A stretch of 51,476 nt of DNA from an uncultured beta proteobacterium (GCA_903848955.1 CAINHS010000052.1:1-51476); one strand, 5' to 3'; positions 28,795 to 38,156 are shown, counted from the first letter of the stretch. Made by a program: numbers and translations. Notes: a model not told the origin generated them from the letters alone.

Positions 28795-31458
28795 ATGAAG
28801 CAGCTCATCATCGCCGAAAAACCTTCCGTCGCGCAGGACATCGCCAAGGCGCTGGGTGGCTTTGCCAAGACCGGCGACTACTTCGAGAGCGACGACTATG
28901 TGTTGTCCTCCGCCATCGGCCATCTGCTGGAACTGGCGGTGCCGGAAGAGTACGACGTCAAGCGTGGCAAGTGGAGCTTTACCCATTTGCCGATGATCCC
29001 GCCGCATTTCGCACTGAATCCCATAGAAAGGACGCAGGAACGGCTGCGCCTGCTGACGCGCCTCATCAAGCGCAAGGATGTCACCGGCCTGGTCAACGCC
29101 TGCGACGCCGGGCGCGAAGGCGAACTGATTTTCCGCTACGTGGCACAGCACGCCCTCGGCGCCAAACAAAAGCCCATCCGCCGCCTGTGGCTGCAGTCCA
29201 TGACCAGCACTGCGATTCGCGACGGCTTCGCCCATCTGCGCACCGACCATGAAATGCTGCCGCTGGCCGACGCCGCGCGCTGCAGGTCGGAAGCCGACTG
29301 GCTGATCGGCATCAACGGCACGCGCGCCATGACCGCCTTCAACTCGAAGGAGGGCGGCTTCTACAAGACGCCGGTGGGACGCGTGCAGACGCCGACGCTG
29401 GCCATCATGGTCGAACGCGAAAGCCGTATCCGCGCCTTTGTCTCCCGCGACTACTGGGAAGTCGAAGGCGAATTCCAGTGTGTCGCCGGCACCTACCGAG
29501 GCCGCTGGTTCGACGAGAAGTTCAAGAAGGCCGAGGACGAGCACGCCCGCGCCGAACGCCTCTGGGACAAGGCCAGGGCCGACGGCCTGCGCAAGAAATG
29601 TCTGGGCCAGCACGGCACGGCGGTCGACGAAAGCAAGCCCAAGACCGAGGCCTGCCCGATGCTCTATGACCTCACCAGCCTGCAACGCGAAGCCAACGGC
29701 CGCTTCGGCTTTTCGGCCAAGAATACGCTGGGCATCGCTCAGGCGCTGTACGAAAAGCACAAGGCGCTGACCTACCCGCGGACCGACAGCCGGCACCTGC
29801 CCGAGGACTATGTCGGCACCGTCAAGGAAACCCTGGCGTCAATGGCCGGCACGCCTTACGCGAGCTTTGCCGGCGCCATCATCAAGAACGGCTGGGTGCA
29901 TCCCAACAAGCGCATTTTCAACAATGCCAAGGTGAGCGACCACTTCGCCATCATTCCCACCGGAGCTGCGCCGAAGAGCCTCTCCGAGCCGGAACAGAAG
30001 ATCTACGACCTGGTGACCAAGCGCTTCCTCGCCATCTTCTACCCGGCGGCCGAATACAACATCACCACCCGCATCACGCGCATCGAACAGGAAGCCTTCA
30101 AGACTGAAGGCAAGGTGCTGGTGACGCCGGGCTGGCTTGCCGTATATGGCAAGGAGTCGCAGGAGGTGCGCGAAGAAGGCGGCGAGAACCTGAACCTGCC
30201 GGCACTGGAAAAGAACGAACGGATCTGGGCCAAGGACGTCGAGGTCAAGGGCAAGGCGACGCTGCCGCCGCCGCGCTTCTCCGAAGCCACGCTGCTGACC
30301 GCGATGGAAGGCGCCGGCAAGCTGATCGAGGACGAAGAACTGCGCGACGCCATGGCCGAGCGCGGTCTCGGCACGCCGGCCACGCGCGCGGCGACCATCG
30401 AGGGCCTGCTGGCCGAGGAATACCTGCATCGCAACGGCCGCGAACTGCAGCCGACGGCCAAGGCCTTCTCGCTGTTGTTCGCGCTGGAGAACCTCGGCGT
30501 TGACGAAATCCGCTCGCCGGAACTGACCGGCGAATGGGAGTACAAGCTGAGGGAAATGGAGCACGGCCGCCTCGGCCGCGACGAGTTCATGAACCACATC
30601 ATGGACCGGACGCGCGAGATGGTCGAGCGCATCAAGACCGGCGAATTGCCCGAAGCCGCCTTCTCGACGCTGAAGACGCCCTGCCCGCGCTGCGGCGGTG
30701 TGATCCAGGAGAACTACAAGAAGTTCCAGTGCAAGGGCTGCGACTACGCCCTGTGGAAAATCGTCGCCAGCCGGCAATGGGAACCGGAGGAAATGGACGA
30801 ACTGCTGACGAAGCGCGTGATCGGACCCTTGCAGGGATTCCGCAGCAAGATGGGGCGGCCCTTTGCGGCGATGATCAAGCTCAAGGACGACCACATGCCG
30901 GAGTTCGATTTCGGCCAGTCCGATGCCGACGCCGATGCCGAGGAGGTGGATTTCTCCACCCAGGAATCGCTGGGCGCCTGCCCGAAATGCGGCGGCGGCG
31001 TCTATGAACACGGCATGGCCTACGTCTGCGAAAAGGCCGTGGGCGCAGGCAAGACTTGCGACTTCCGTTCCGGCAAGGTGATCCTGCAGCAGGAAGTCGC
31101 CCGCGCCGACATGCAAAAACTGCTGGAAACCGGCAAGACCCATCTGCTCAAGGGCTTTATCTCGAACAAGACGCGGCGCAAGTTTTCCGCCTATCTGGTG
31201 CGCGATCCGGCCAGCGGCAAGGTCGGCTTCGAGTTCGAACCCAGGGCGCCGAAGGCCGGGGCAAAGCCCGCTGAGGCCAAATCCGCCGAAGCGAAACCGG
31301 CGAAACCGGCAAAGGCAAAAGCCGGCGCGACAGCGGGTGCCGGGGATGCGGTCAATGAACCGGTGCTGAAAAAAGCGGCGGCGAAAAAGCCGGCGGCGAA
31401 AAAAACCGCAGCAAAGAAGCCGGTGGCGAAGAAGGCGGCGAGCAAAAAAGCAGGATGA
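28795..31458 (+). CDS. topB: DNA topoisomerase III-type enzyme with basic C-terminal tail
   Basis: 887 aa, type IA topoisomerase. Toprim domain at the N-terminus (MKQLIIAEKPSVAQDIA; acidic triad NACDAGREGE with Asp104), active-site Tyr327 in LTYPRTDSRHLP. Two zinc-ribbon-like modules follow: CPRCGG...CKGCDYAL (about 628-650) and CPKCGG...CEKAVGAGKTCDF (about 729-755). The last 50 residues are a Lys/Ala-rich repeat (AAKKPAAKKTAAKKP) like histone H1 tails. The N-terminal blocks fit topoisomerase III better than TopA. It relaxes negative supercoils and decatenates. It stands alone after smg with its own likely promoter. Confidence 0.93.
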   Translation: MKQLIIAEKPSVAQDIAKALGGFAKTGDYFESDDYVLSSAIGHLLELAVPEEYDVKRGKWSFTHLPMIPPHFALNPIERTQERLRLLTRLIKRKDVTGLVNACDAGREGELIFRYVAQHALGAKQKPIRRLWLQSMTSTAIRDGFAHLRTDHEMLPLADAARCRSEADWLIGINGTRAMTAFNSKEGGFYKTPVGRVQTPTLAIMVERESRIRAFVSRDYWEVEGEFQCVAGTYRGRWFDEKFKKAEDEHARAERLWDKARADGLRKKCLGQHGTAVDESKPKTEACPMLYDLTSLQREANGRFGFSAKNTLGIAQALYEKHKALTYPRTDSRHLPEDYVGTVKETLASMAGTPYASFAGAIIKNGWVHPNKRIFNNAKVSDHFAIIPTGAAPKSLSEPEQKIYDLVTKRFLAIFYPAAEYNITTRITRIEQEAFKTEGKVLVTPGWLAVYGKESQEVREEGGENLNLPALEKNERIWAKDVEVKGKATLPPPRFSEATLLTAMEGAGKLIEDEELRDAMAERGLGTPATRAATIEGLLAEEYLHRNGRELQPTAKAFSLLFALENLGVDEIRSPELTGEWEYKLREMEHGRLGRDEFMNHIMDRTREMVERIKTGELPEAAFSTLKTPCPRCGGVIQENYKKFQCKGCDYALWKIVASRQWEPEEMDELLTKRVIGPLQGFRSKMGRPFAAMIKLKDDHMPEFDFGQSDADADAEEVDFSTQESLGACPKCGGGVYEHGMAYVCEKAVGAGKTCDFRSGKVILQQEVARADMQKLLETGKTHLLKGFISNKTRRKFSAYLVRDPASGKVGFEFEPRAPKAGAKPAEAKSAEAKPAKPAKAKAGATAGAGDAVNEPVLKKAAAKKPAAKKTAAKKPVAKKAASKKAG

Positions 31459-31491
31459 AGCCGTAATCCGCGCGCAAGCCGGCGCGACCGC

Positions 31492-31527
31492 AAAACATAA
31501 AGGACCCCGCGGGGTCCTTTATGTTTT
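31492..31527. terminator. Perfect 36-nt palindromic bidirectional terminator
   Basis: Two exact 18-nt complementary arms; the core is GGACCCCGCGGGGTCC with flanking A-rich and T-rich ends (AAAACATAAA / TTTATGTTTT) that give a T-tract on both strands. It serves topB (plus) and rhlE (minus), which converge here. Confidence 0.93.
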
Positions 31528-31545
31528 CAGGAACGCCTGGCGGAA

Positions 31546-32862
31546 TCAGCGATGCCGCTGCCCGCTGTGATGACTGGCCGGCTTGGCGCCGCCAGTGCCG
31601 GAACGGGCCGGTCGCGGGGCGCCGCTGCGGCTCCCCGTACCGCTGCGCGTGCGCGCCTGGGCCGGCTTCTGCGCCGGCGGACGGCCGGCGGCGGGACGCG
31701 GCACGGAACTGTTGTGCTGCGGCTCGAAACCGGGCATGACCGAGGTCGGAATCTCGCGCTTCAAGAGGCGCTCGATGTCGCGCAGCTGAATGCGCTCGTC
31801 GCTGCTCACCAGCGACAGGGCTTCGCCGCTGGCGCCGGCACGGCCGGTGCGGCCGATGCGGTGGATGTAGTCCTCGGGCACGTTGGGCAGTTCGAAATTC
31901 ACCACCCGCGGCAGGGAATCGATGTCGAGACCGCGCGCAGCGATGTCGGTCGCCACCAGGGCGGCGAGCTTGCCGGCCTTGAAGTCGGCCAGTGCCCGGG
32001 TGCGGGCGTTCTGCGACTTGTTGCCGTGCAGCGCCGCGGTGCGCACGCCCGACTGCTCGAGCTTCTTGGCGAGCGCGTCGGAGCCGTGCTTGGTGCGGCA
32101 GAACACCAGCACCTGGTGCCAGCCGTGGGCGGCGAAGAGGTGCAGCAGCAGGTCGCGCTTCTTGTCCTGGTCGACCTTGATCACCGCGTGCGAGACCAGT
32201 TCCGCCGGCGCATTGCGGCGCGCGACTTCAACCAGTGCCGGGTTCTTCAGCACGGCGTGGGCGAGTTCGCGCACTTCTGCGGCGAAGGTGGCGGAAAACA
32301 TCAGGTTCTGCCTTTCCTTGGGCATGCGCTCGATGATGCGGCGGATGTCGCGGATGAAGCCCATGTCGAACATGCGATCGGCTTCATCGAGCACCAGCGT
32401 CTGCACTTTCGACAGATCGACGGTGCGCTGGCCGAGGTGGTCGAGCAGGCGGCCGGGCGTGGCAACGAGGATGTCGATGCCGCGGCGCAGGGTCTGGATC
32501 TGCGGGTTGATGCCGACGCCGCCGAATACCGCAAGGCTGCGCAGGCCGGTATGGGCGCCATAGACGCGCACGCTTTCCAGCACCTGGGCGGCAAGTTCGC
32601 GCGTCGGCACCAGCACCAGCACGCGCGGCGCGGTGTGGGTCACCTTCTGCAACGGGCTGTTCACGGGGTTGGTCAGGCGCTGCAGCAGCGGCAGGACGAA
32701 GGCGGCGGTCTTGCCGGTGCCGGTCTGGGCCAGGGCTTCGAGGTCGCGCCCGGCGAGAATGTGGGGGATGGCCTGTTGCTGGACAGGAGTGGGCGTGGTG
32801 TAGCCCTGCTCGCCAATGGCGCGCAGGAGCTCGGCCGAAAGGCCAAGTTCATTGAATTGCAT
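31546..32862 (-). CDS. rhlE: DEAD-box RNA helicase, RhlE type
   Basis: 438 aa from the ATG at 32862 ([21 protein letters not shown]-motif follows). Motif I is AQTGTGKT (45-52); [20 protein letters not shown], the SAT motif MFSATF, and [10 protein letters not shown] are all present. The C-terminus is a disordered Arg/Pro/Ala-rich tail (about 375-438), typical of RhlE. It acts in ribosome maturation and RNA turnover. In-frame sequence upstream of the ATG is not helicase-like. It converges on topB at the palindromic terminator. Confidence 0.93.
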   Translation of the reverse strand: MQFNELGLSAELLRAIGEQGYTTPTPVQQQAIPHILAGRDLEALAQTGTGKTAAFVLPLLQRLTNPVNSPLQKVTHTAPRVLVLVPTRELAAQVLESVRVYGAHTGLRSLAVFGGVGINPQIQTLRRGIDILVATPGRLLDHLGQRTVDLSKVQTLVLDEADRMFDMGFIRDIRRIIERMPKERQNLMFSATFAAEVRELAHAVLKNPALVEVARRNAPAELVSHAVIKVDQDKKRDLLLHLFAAHGWHQVLVFCRTKHGSDALAKKLEQSGVRTAALHGNKSQNARTRALADFKAGKLAALVATDIAARGLDIDSLPRVVNFELPNVPEDYIHRIGRTGRAGASGEALSLVSSDERIQLRDIERLLKREIPTSVMPGFEPQHNSSVPRPAAGRPPAQKPAQARTRSGTGSRSGAPRPARSGTGGAKPASHHSGQRHR

Positions 32863-33060
32863 GTTGAATACCTCTGAAGCCGACCCCGGCAATGCTGCTG
32901 GCCAATCTGGGCGGAGACTTCTATGGGGTGTAACCTTCGATGCGACAGAGATGTCGCCATTCAGGCACGACCGGCAGACTGGGGCGCGGTCGCTGAGGAG
33001 GTGAAGCGGGGCGCACTGTAACACAGCCCGCCCGGATCTCCCGGATTTCTTCAGGGAAGG
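32863..33060. other. 198-nt gap between rhlE and ubiT
   Basis: It holds the rhlE leader and promoter and the end of the ubi operon. I see no ORF with coding character, no clear terminator and no RNA gene. Confidence 0.4.
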
Positions 33061-33516
33061 CTAGCGCAGGCCTTGCAAGGATAGCTGCGGCCATTCCAGG
33101 GCGTCGAGCATGTTCTTCACCCGCAGGCCCAGTTCGGTGTCGCCCTCCACCGTCAGGCTGCGATTGAAGAACAGCGTGTCCGGGTCTTCCTGGCGGCTCA
33201 CCAGTTGCAGGAAGGCCGACAGGCGTGCGGTGAAGTGCAGGTCGGGCTTGTCCAGCGTGATGAAGATCGGCCGAAAGCTGCCGCCGTTGTAGGCAAAGTC
33301 GGCCACCATGCCGGTGTCCGCCACCGTCACGCGAAAGCTGCGGCCTTCGATCTGTTGCAGGGTCTCGTCCGGCAGCACACCCAGCTTGCGCGCCGCATTC
33401 AGCGCCAGCACCAGGCTGACCGAATGCGGCCATTGCGGCAGCCGGGCTCCCAACCGCGCGATCAGCGGCGGCAGGGCAAAAGCTGGAATCGTCGGCAGGT
33501 TCAAACTGTTTCTCAT
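33061..33516 (-). CDS. ubiT: Anaerobic ubiquinone biosynthesis accessory factor UbiT (SCP2 domain)
   Basis: 151 aa from the ATG at 33516. A single SCP2 lipid-binding domain: IPAFALPPLIARLGARLPQWPHS, then the strand pattern RSFRVTVADTGMVADFAYNGG and hydrophobic FITLDKPDLHFTARLSAFL. UbiT is thought to carry ubiquinone precursors and is needed, with UbiU and UbiV, for O2-independent ubiquinone synthesis. It starts 10 nt after the ubiV stop, so it is the third gene of the operon. Confidence 0.9.
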   Translation of the reverse strand: MRNSLNLPTIPAFALPPLIARLGARLPQWPHSVSLVLALNAARKLGVLPDETLQQIEGRSFRVTVADTGMVADFAYNGGSFRPIFITLDKPDLHFTARLSAFLQLVSRQEDPDTLFFNRSLTVEGDTELGLRVKNMLDALEWPQLSLQGLR

Positions 33517-33526
33517 CACAAATTCC

Positions 33527-34417
33527 TCAGGCGGCCTCGTGCGCAGTGCCGGCACGACCAAACCAGAAACCATTGACCAGACCGGCCGGCGCCCAGTTTT
33601 CGTCATCCTTCTCCGGCTCACCGTGCCGCGCGCGGTCGAATGCTTCCAGCACATCGAAAGTATGCGCCGGTTGCGGGCTGATGCGCACGGCATCGATGCC
33701 CTGCGCCATGAGTTCCGGCATCTGCGCCAGCAGGCTGTGGGTTTGCGCCGACATGGTCTGGATGCCGTTGAGCGTCAGGAAGGCCTGTCCTTCGCGGGTA
33801 TTCACCAGCATGCCTTCCGCATGGTCGAGGCACTTGAACTGGCAATCGTCCTTGTTCAGGCCGTAGTGGCGCGCCGTGAAGCAGCGCGCCGAAAACGCCA
33901 GCGGCAGCTTGCCGAAAGCGAACAGCTCGGTTTCCATCCCCGCCGGGCGCGTCCGGTGCAAAGCCTCGATCACGCTGCCGGCAAGCTCCAGTGGCGGCAG
34001 CCAGCGCTGCGCGCCCTGGGCGGCGAAGAAGGCCAGGGTCTGATCGTTATAGATGTTGAGGTGGGGACCGGCGACGAAGCCGATACCCTGGTCGCAGGCC
34101 ATCTTGACCGCACCCAGGTCATTCGCCTCGATCATGCCGCCGGCATCGGCGATGAGGCGGCGCAAGGCCTTCAGGTCGCTCTCCGATTCGAGCAGGGCCT
34201 GGGCGGTGAGCACCACTTCCTTGCCGGCCTCGCGCAGATCCCTGGCCAGGCCGATCCAGTCCGCCGCACGCAACTGCTGGCGGCGGGAACAGACGGCTTC
34301 GCCGAGGTAGATGCGGTCGATCGCCGGATGCTGCGCGGCGCGGGCGTAGAACTCCATGACCTCGGCCTTGGGCCAGAAGAACAACAAAGGGCCGAGCGTG
34401 ATCTGCATCCCGGTCAT
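33527..34417 (-). CDS. ubiV: O2-independent ubiquinone hydroxylation protein UbiV (peptidase U32 family)
   Basis: 296 aa. UbiV and UbiU form a complex with two 4Fe-4S clusters that supports O2-independent hydroxylation of ubiquinone precursors. The four cluster cysteines are here: Cys43 (GEAVCSRR), Cys179, Cys192 and Cys196 ([20 protein letters not shown]), with spacing matching E. coli UbiV Cys39, 176, 193 and 197. GPHLNIYN (118-124) is typical of U32 proteins. Either M1 or M4 ([12 protein letters not shown]) could be the start. It lies 63 nt downstream of ubiU. Confidence 0.92.
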   Translation of the reverse strand: MTGMQITLGPLLFFWPKAEVMEFYARAAQHPAIDRIYLGEAVCSRRQQLRAADWIGLARDLREAGKEVVLTAQALLESESDLKALRRLIADAGGMIEANDLGAVKMACDQGIGFVAGPHLNIYNDQTLAFFAAQGAQRWLPPLELAGSVIEALHRTRPAGMETELFAFGKLPLAFSARCFTARHYGLNKDDCQFKCLDHAEGMLVNTREGQAFLTLNGIQTMSAQTHSLLAQMPELMAQGIDAVRISPQPAHTFDVLEAFDRARHGEPEKDDENWAPAGLVNGFWFGRAGTAHEAA

Positions 34418-34480
34418 GCCTCGCGGACAGGAAAGGAAAAGAATTTACCGCGGAGGCGCAGAGATTTGGCTCTCATGCCA

Positions 34481-35488
34481 TCAGCGCCAGGGCCGGTTGT
34501 AGGCGCCCAGAGTAATCTGCGAACCCTCGGCAACCTTGCCCAGCTCGGCGGCCCAGGCCGGCTTGACGCTGTACCTGTCCGGCGCGGCAATCACCGCATC
34601 GAGGGCCTGACGCAGGTTGCGGGTGACCTGCGCGACATAGGTCGGGCTGCGCTGGCGGCCCTCGACCTTGATCGCGGCAACGCCTATCCTGACGATCTCC
34701 GGCAGCATTTCAAGCACGTTGAGACTGGCCGGTTCCTCCATCGCGTAGTAGGTTTCGCCCGCCACTTCGAAGCGGCCCTTGCAGATGGTCGGATAGCCGG
34801 CGTTTTCCTCGTTGCCGTAGCGGTCGATGAGGATGCCGTTCAGGCGCACATCCATTTCCGTCGGTTTCTTTTCCCACTGCACGTACTTGGCCGGCGAACA
34901 GGCGCCGACCGTGTTGGGCGATTCCCCGGTGGCGTAGGACGAGAGCCAGCAGCGGCCCTCGTTCATCACGCACAGGCTGCCGAAGCCGAACACCTCGATC
35001 TCGACCTCGGTGTTGCGGATCACGTTTTCGACCTGGGCCAGCGTCAGCACGCGCGGCAGCACGGCGCGTTGGATGCCGAACTTGTCGCGGCAGAAATTGA
35101 TCGCTTCGTAGCTGGTGGCCGAGGCCTGCACCGACAGATGGCGGCGCATGGCCGGATGTGTCTTGGCGGCGTAGTCGAGCACGGCCGGGTCGGCGATGAT
35201 GACGGCATCTATCCCCAGTGCGGCGGCGGCATCGACGGCACGCGTCCAGTCGGCGAAGCGTCCGGCCTGGGCATAGGTGTTGATCGCCGCCAGCACCCGG
35301 CGTCCGCGCTGATGGGCGTAGCGAACGCCTTCGACGAGGCTCTTCTCGTCGAAGTTGAGCCCGGCGAAGTTGCGCGCGTTGGTGTCGTTGCGGAAACCCA
35401 GATAGACGTCGTCGGCACCGTTATCGACGGCCGCCTTGAGCGCCGCCAGGCTGCCCGCCGGACACACCAGTTGAGGTTTTGCGGCCAT
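34481..35488 (-). CDS. ubiU: O2-independent ubiquinone hydroxylation protein UbiU (peptidase U32 family)
   Basis: 335 aa. Cluster ligands Cys173, Cys180, Cys197 and Cys236 are offset by exactly four from E. coli UbiU Cys169, 176, 193 and 232. The N-terminus MAAKPQLVCPAGSLAALKAA is the U32 start, and VFGFGSLCVMNEGRC is the family signature. It is the first gene of the ubiUVT operon. Upstream lies an FNR-type site and a possible -10, so expression should rise when oxygen falls. The organism probably respires anaerobically (for example by denitrification) using ubiquinone, which is inference. Confidence 0.94.
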   Translation of the reverse strand: MAAKPQLVCPAGSLAALKAAVDNGADDVYLGFRNDTNARNFAGLNFDEKSLVEGVRYAHQRGRRVLAAINTYAQAGRFADWTRAVDAAAALGIDAVIIADPAVLDYAAKTHPAMRRHLSVQASATSYEAINFCRDKFGIQRAVLPRVLTLAQVENVIRNTEVEIEVFGFGSLCVMNEGRCWLSSYATGESPNTVGACSPAKYVQWEKKPTEMDVRLNGILIDRYGNEENAGYPTICKGRFEVAGETYYAMEEPASLNVLEMLPEIVRIGVAAIKVEGRQRSPTYVAQVTRNLRQALDAVIAAPDRYSVKPAWAAELGKVAEGSQITLGAYNRPWR

Positions 35489-35514
35489 TCCCAGCCCCTG
35501 AAAACAAGGTCGCC

Positions 35515-35520
35515 AGTGTA
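35515..35520 (-). promoter_or_regulatory. Possible -10 element of the ubiUVT promoter
   Basis: TACACT on the minus strand, 21 nt from the edge of the FNR-type site. This puts the FNR-site centre near -41 for a start near 35508, the usual class II activator position. Confidence 0.5.
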
Positions 35521-35541
35521 GTTTAGCCGCGGAAAATCCGC

Positions 35542-35555
35542 TTGATCGGCGTCAA
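35542..35555 (-). promoter_or_regulatory. FNR/Anr-type binding site upstream of ubiUVT
   Basis: TTGATCGGCGTCAA, which matches TTGAT-N4-ATCAA at nine of ten fixed positions. Its centre is about 60 nt upstream of the ubiU ATG, with a -10-like TACACT at the right distance. It supports oxygen-responsive control of the operon. Confidence 0.75.
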
Positions 35556-35617
35556 CTGAATCCTGCCGCAGCTCACTTGACTGCCCGGCACGCCATGCCG
35601 CAAGGCCGCCGCAAATC

Positions 35618-35986
35618 CTAGCCCAGGCAATAGACGTTCAGCTTGTTGCCGTCGAGATCGCGAAAGTAGCCGGTGTAGAAACCTTCGCCGCGCAGGCCCA
35701 CCGCACCTTCATCCTTGCCGCCCAGTTGCAGCGCCTTGGCATGAACGCGGTCGACCTTGTCGCGCGAGTCGACGCTGAGGGCCGCCATGACGCCGTTGCC
35801 GACGGTGGCCGGGCTGCCGTCGAAGGGCTTCATGATCGCCAGGCTCGGCTTGTCCTGCGCCACTCCCCAGGCGATGCCGCGACCCAGATCCAATACGCGA
35901 CGGCCGCCGATCTCGGCCAGCAGTGCGTCATAGAAGGCCGCTGCGCGCGGCAGGTCGTTGGTGCCGAGGGTCACGTAACCGATCAT
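35618..35986 (-). CDS. VOC family protein (glyoxalase/dioxygenase fold)
   Basis: 122 aa, complete single-domain VOC protein: MIGYVTLGTNDLPRAAAFYD at the start, then GGRRVLDLGRGIAWGV, and FRDLDGNKLNVYCLG at the end (beta-alpha-beta-beta-beta motif). Metal ligands cannot be assigned with certainty, and the usual ligand His after the first strand is Thr/Gly here. Substrate unknown. It is transcribed away from the divergent kinase fusion gene. Confidence 0.8.
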   Translation of the reverse strand: MIGYVTLGTNDLPRAAAFYDALLAEIGGRRVLDLGRGIAWGVAQDKPSLAIMKPFDGSPATVGNGVMAALSVDSRDKVDRVHAKALQLGGKDEGAVGLRGEGFYTGYFRDLDGNKLNVYCLG

Positions 35987-36046
35987 TTGATTCTCCTTGC
36001 ATTGTCAGGGCTTGCCAGTCTAGATCAGGAGCCGGGTGGAGTGATA

Positions 36047-37594
36047 ATGTCGGCCATGTCCGCTGCCCTGCCGCCCCTGATCAATGCGCTGCTCGATCCG
36101 CGCTGTTATCCGCATGCCGTCGATCGCGTCGAATGGATCGAGACGCATGCCTCGTGGCTGCTGCTGGCCGGTGATTTCGCTTACAAGATCAAGAAGCAGA
36201 TCACCCTGCCCTTCCTCGACTACGGCACGCTGGCACGGCGCGAGGCCTTCTGCCGCGCCGAACTGGTGCTGAACCACCGCCTTGCGCCGGACCTGTATCT
36301 CGCCGTGGTGCCGGTCGGCGGAACGCCGGAGCGGCCGCGGCTGGGTGTGCAGCCGGCGATCGAGTGGGCGGTGCAGATGCGGCGCTTCGACGAAAACGGC
36401 CGCCTCGACCGGGTCGCCGCGCGCGGCGAACTGCAGCCGGCTCACCTCTCCCGGCTGGCCGGGACCCTTTGCGCCTTTCAGCAGGCCGCCGCCGTGGCCG
36501 CGCCCGGCACGCGTTTCGGCGCGCCCGAGCAGGTGCTGGCGGCGGCGCGGGAGAATTTCGTCGAGCTGCGCCAGCTCCTGCCGCCGTCCGGGCAACCGCA
36601 AGTCGAGCAACTGGCGTCCTGGACCGGGGCCGAGTTCGCCCGCCGCGAGAAGGACTTCGCCGCGCGCAAGAGCGGCGGTCGCGTGCGTGAAGGCCACGGC
36701 GACCTGCATCTGGGGAATCTGGTGCTGATCGACGGCCAGGTCACGGCCTTCGATTGCATCGAGTTCAACGAGGACTTCCGCTGGAACGATGCCGCCAGCG
36801 AGATCGCCTTTGTCTGGATCGACCTGCTCGACCACCGCCAGCCGGGGCTTGCCGCCTGGCTGCTGAATGCCTGGCTGGAGGCCGGCGGCGATTTCCAGGC
36901 GCTGGCCGTGCTGCGCTTCTATGCCGTGTACCGCGCCGTGGTCCGCGCCAAGATCGCCGCCCTGCGCGCCGGCCAGGAAGATGGCGGACAGTCATCAGCC
37001 GAGCTCGAGCTGGCTGGCGGCTATCTGCAGCTGGCCCGGCAGATAGCCATGCCGCCGCCGCCGACCCTGGTCATCACCTGCGGCCTGTCCGGCTCGGGCA
37101 AGACCACGGCAAGTTCGGCGCGACTGCTGGACGGCACCAACGCCGCCGCCGGCAGCATTGTCCGTCTGCGCTCGGACGTCGAGCGCAAGCGCCTGTTCGG
37201 GCTGGCTCCCCTGGCCGGCAGCGGCTCGGCGCCCGACAGCGGAATCTACACGGCAGAAGCGACGACGCGGACCTATGCACGCCTGCTGGGCCTGGCGCGG
37301 GATATCCTCAGCGCCGGCTGGCCGGTGATCGTCGATGCCGCCTTCCTGCAGCGCGCCGAGCGCGCCGCCTTCCGCGCACTGGCCGCCGAGCTTGGCGCCG
37401 GCTTCGGCATCCTTGCCACGGCGGCACCCGCCGCCGAGCTGCGCCAGCGCCTGATGCTGCGCAGCGGCGACGCCTCGGAAGCCACCGTGGCCGTGCTGGA
37501 AAAGCAGATGACATGGTTCGAAGCGCTCGATGAGGACGAACAAAGCTGCGTTGTCGCCGCCGGTCAGTTGCCGAGCAGGCAGGAGCGACCATGA
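36047..37594 (+). CDS. Fusion of aminoglycoside-phosphotransferase-like kinase and P-loop kinase
   Basis: 515 aa from the ATG at 36047, with GGTGGAG about 6 nt upstream. The first half is APH-like: catalytic GHGDLHLGN (216-224) and the metal motif AFDCIEFN. The second half is a P-loop kinase-like ATPase: CGLSGSGKTT (345-354), IVRLRSDVERKRLFGL and IVDAAFLQRAERAAF. This two-part architecture (COG2187 plus COG0645) occurs widely in beta- and gammaproteobacteria; its substrate is not known and it need not act on antibiotics. The start of the longer frame at 35726 overlaps the VOC gene and is rejected. Confidence 0.82.
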   Translation: MSAMSAALPPLINALLDPRCYPHAVDRVEWIETHASWLLLAGDFAYKIKKQITLPFLDYGTLARREAFCRAELVLNHRLAPDLYLAVVPVGGTPERPRLGVQPAIEWAVQMRRFDENGRLDRVAARGELQPAHLSRLAGTLCAFQQAAAVAAPGTRFGAPEQVLAAARENFVELRQLLPPSGQPQVEQLASWTGAEFARREKDFAARKSGGRVREGHGDLHLGNLVLIDGQVTAFDCIEFNEDFRWNDAASEIAFVWIDLLDHRQPGLAAWLLNAWLEAGGDFQALAVLRFYAVYRAVVRAKIAALRAGQEDGGQSSAELELAGGYLQLARQIAMPPPPTLVITCGLSGSGKTTASSARLLDGTNAAAGSIVRLRSDVERKRLFGLAPLAGSGSAPDSGIYTAEATTRTYARLLGLARDILSAGWPVIVDAAFLQRAERAAFRALAAELGAGFGILATAAPAAELRQRLMLRSGDASEATVAVLEKQMTWFEALDEDEQSCVVAAGQLPSRQERP

Positions 37595-37672
37595 CCATGA
37601 TCACGGCAGTGGCTTGAATCGGAAACCCATTCGGGCTAGTCTGCTGCCTGCAGCCACTGTTGCGGAGAACCC

Positions 37673-38107
37673 ATGAAGGCAAGATCCGGACTTGTTACCC
37701 TGATTTCAATACTGCTGGGCACACTGTCCATTGCCGGCGGGGCTGCCGGCGCCGACAGCAGTTCTGCTGCAGGCAGCCGCGGCAAGGTCGCGGCTGCGAC
37801 GGCGAAGGGAGCCGCCGCGGCAGAGTCGCCGGTCGAAGAGGAGCCGGTGGAAGACGGCGGCGACCTCTTGAAGAAAGCCGCGAAGACTGCCGGCGACAAG
37901 CGCAAGGCCGAGGAAGACCGCAAACACCGGGAAATGGAACGCCTGGCGCAGGAGGCCGCCGAAGAGCGCAACCTGGAAATACTTCGTCTCGCCCAGGAAA
38001 AGAAGAAGAAGCAGGAAGAACAGTCGCGCCTGCAGGCGGAACTCGAACGGCGCTGCAAACTCAGGCCGGTCATGACGGATGCCGAAATTGCCAAGTGCAG
38101 CAGGTGA
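37673..38107 (+). CDS. Hypothetical exported coiled-coil protein
   Basis: 144 aa. Signal peptide about 1-26 (VTLISILLGTLSIAGGAAGA). After an Ala/Ser-rich stretch and a Glu-rich patch comes a charged coiled coil (about 65-125) rich in Lys, Glu and Arg (KAEEDRKHREMERLAQEAAEE). It ends with two cysteines (RRCKLR and AKCSR) that could form a disulphide in the periplasm. No known domain is recognised. It has a strong terminator after it, so it is probably monocistronic. Confidence 0.65.
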   Translation: MKARSGLVTLISILLGTLSIAGGAAGADSSSAAGSRGKVAAATAKGAAAAESPVEEEPVEDGGDLLKKAAKTAGDKRKAEEDRKHREMERLAQEAAEERNLEILRLAQEKKKKQEEQSRLQAELERRCKLRPVMTDAEIAKCSR

Positions 38108-38132
38108 GTCGTTGCCGGCTCCACAAAGACAG

Positions 38133-38156
38133 CGGGCGCCCTGAGCAGGGCGCCCG
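38133..38156 (+). terminator. Hairpin terminator after the coiled-coil protein gene
   Basis: A perfect 10-bp stem (CGGGCGCCCT / AGGGCGCCCG) around GAGC, starting 25 nt after the stop; a short, weak T-run follows. Confidence 0.7.

Noticed and set aside
37591-37617. ATGACCATGATCACG, like the start of lacZ-alpha and so a possible vector remnant
   Set aside because: Only about 14 bases match, the ORF ends after eight codons, and the surroundings are native sequence.
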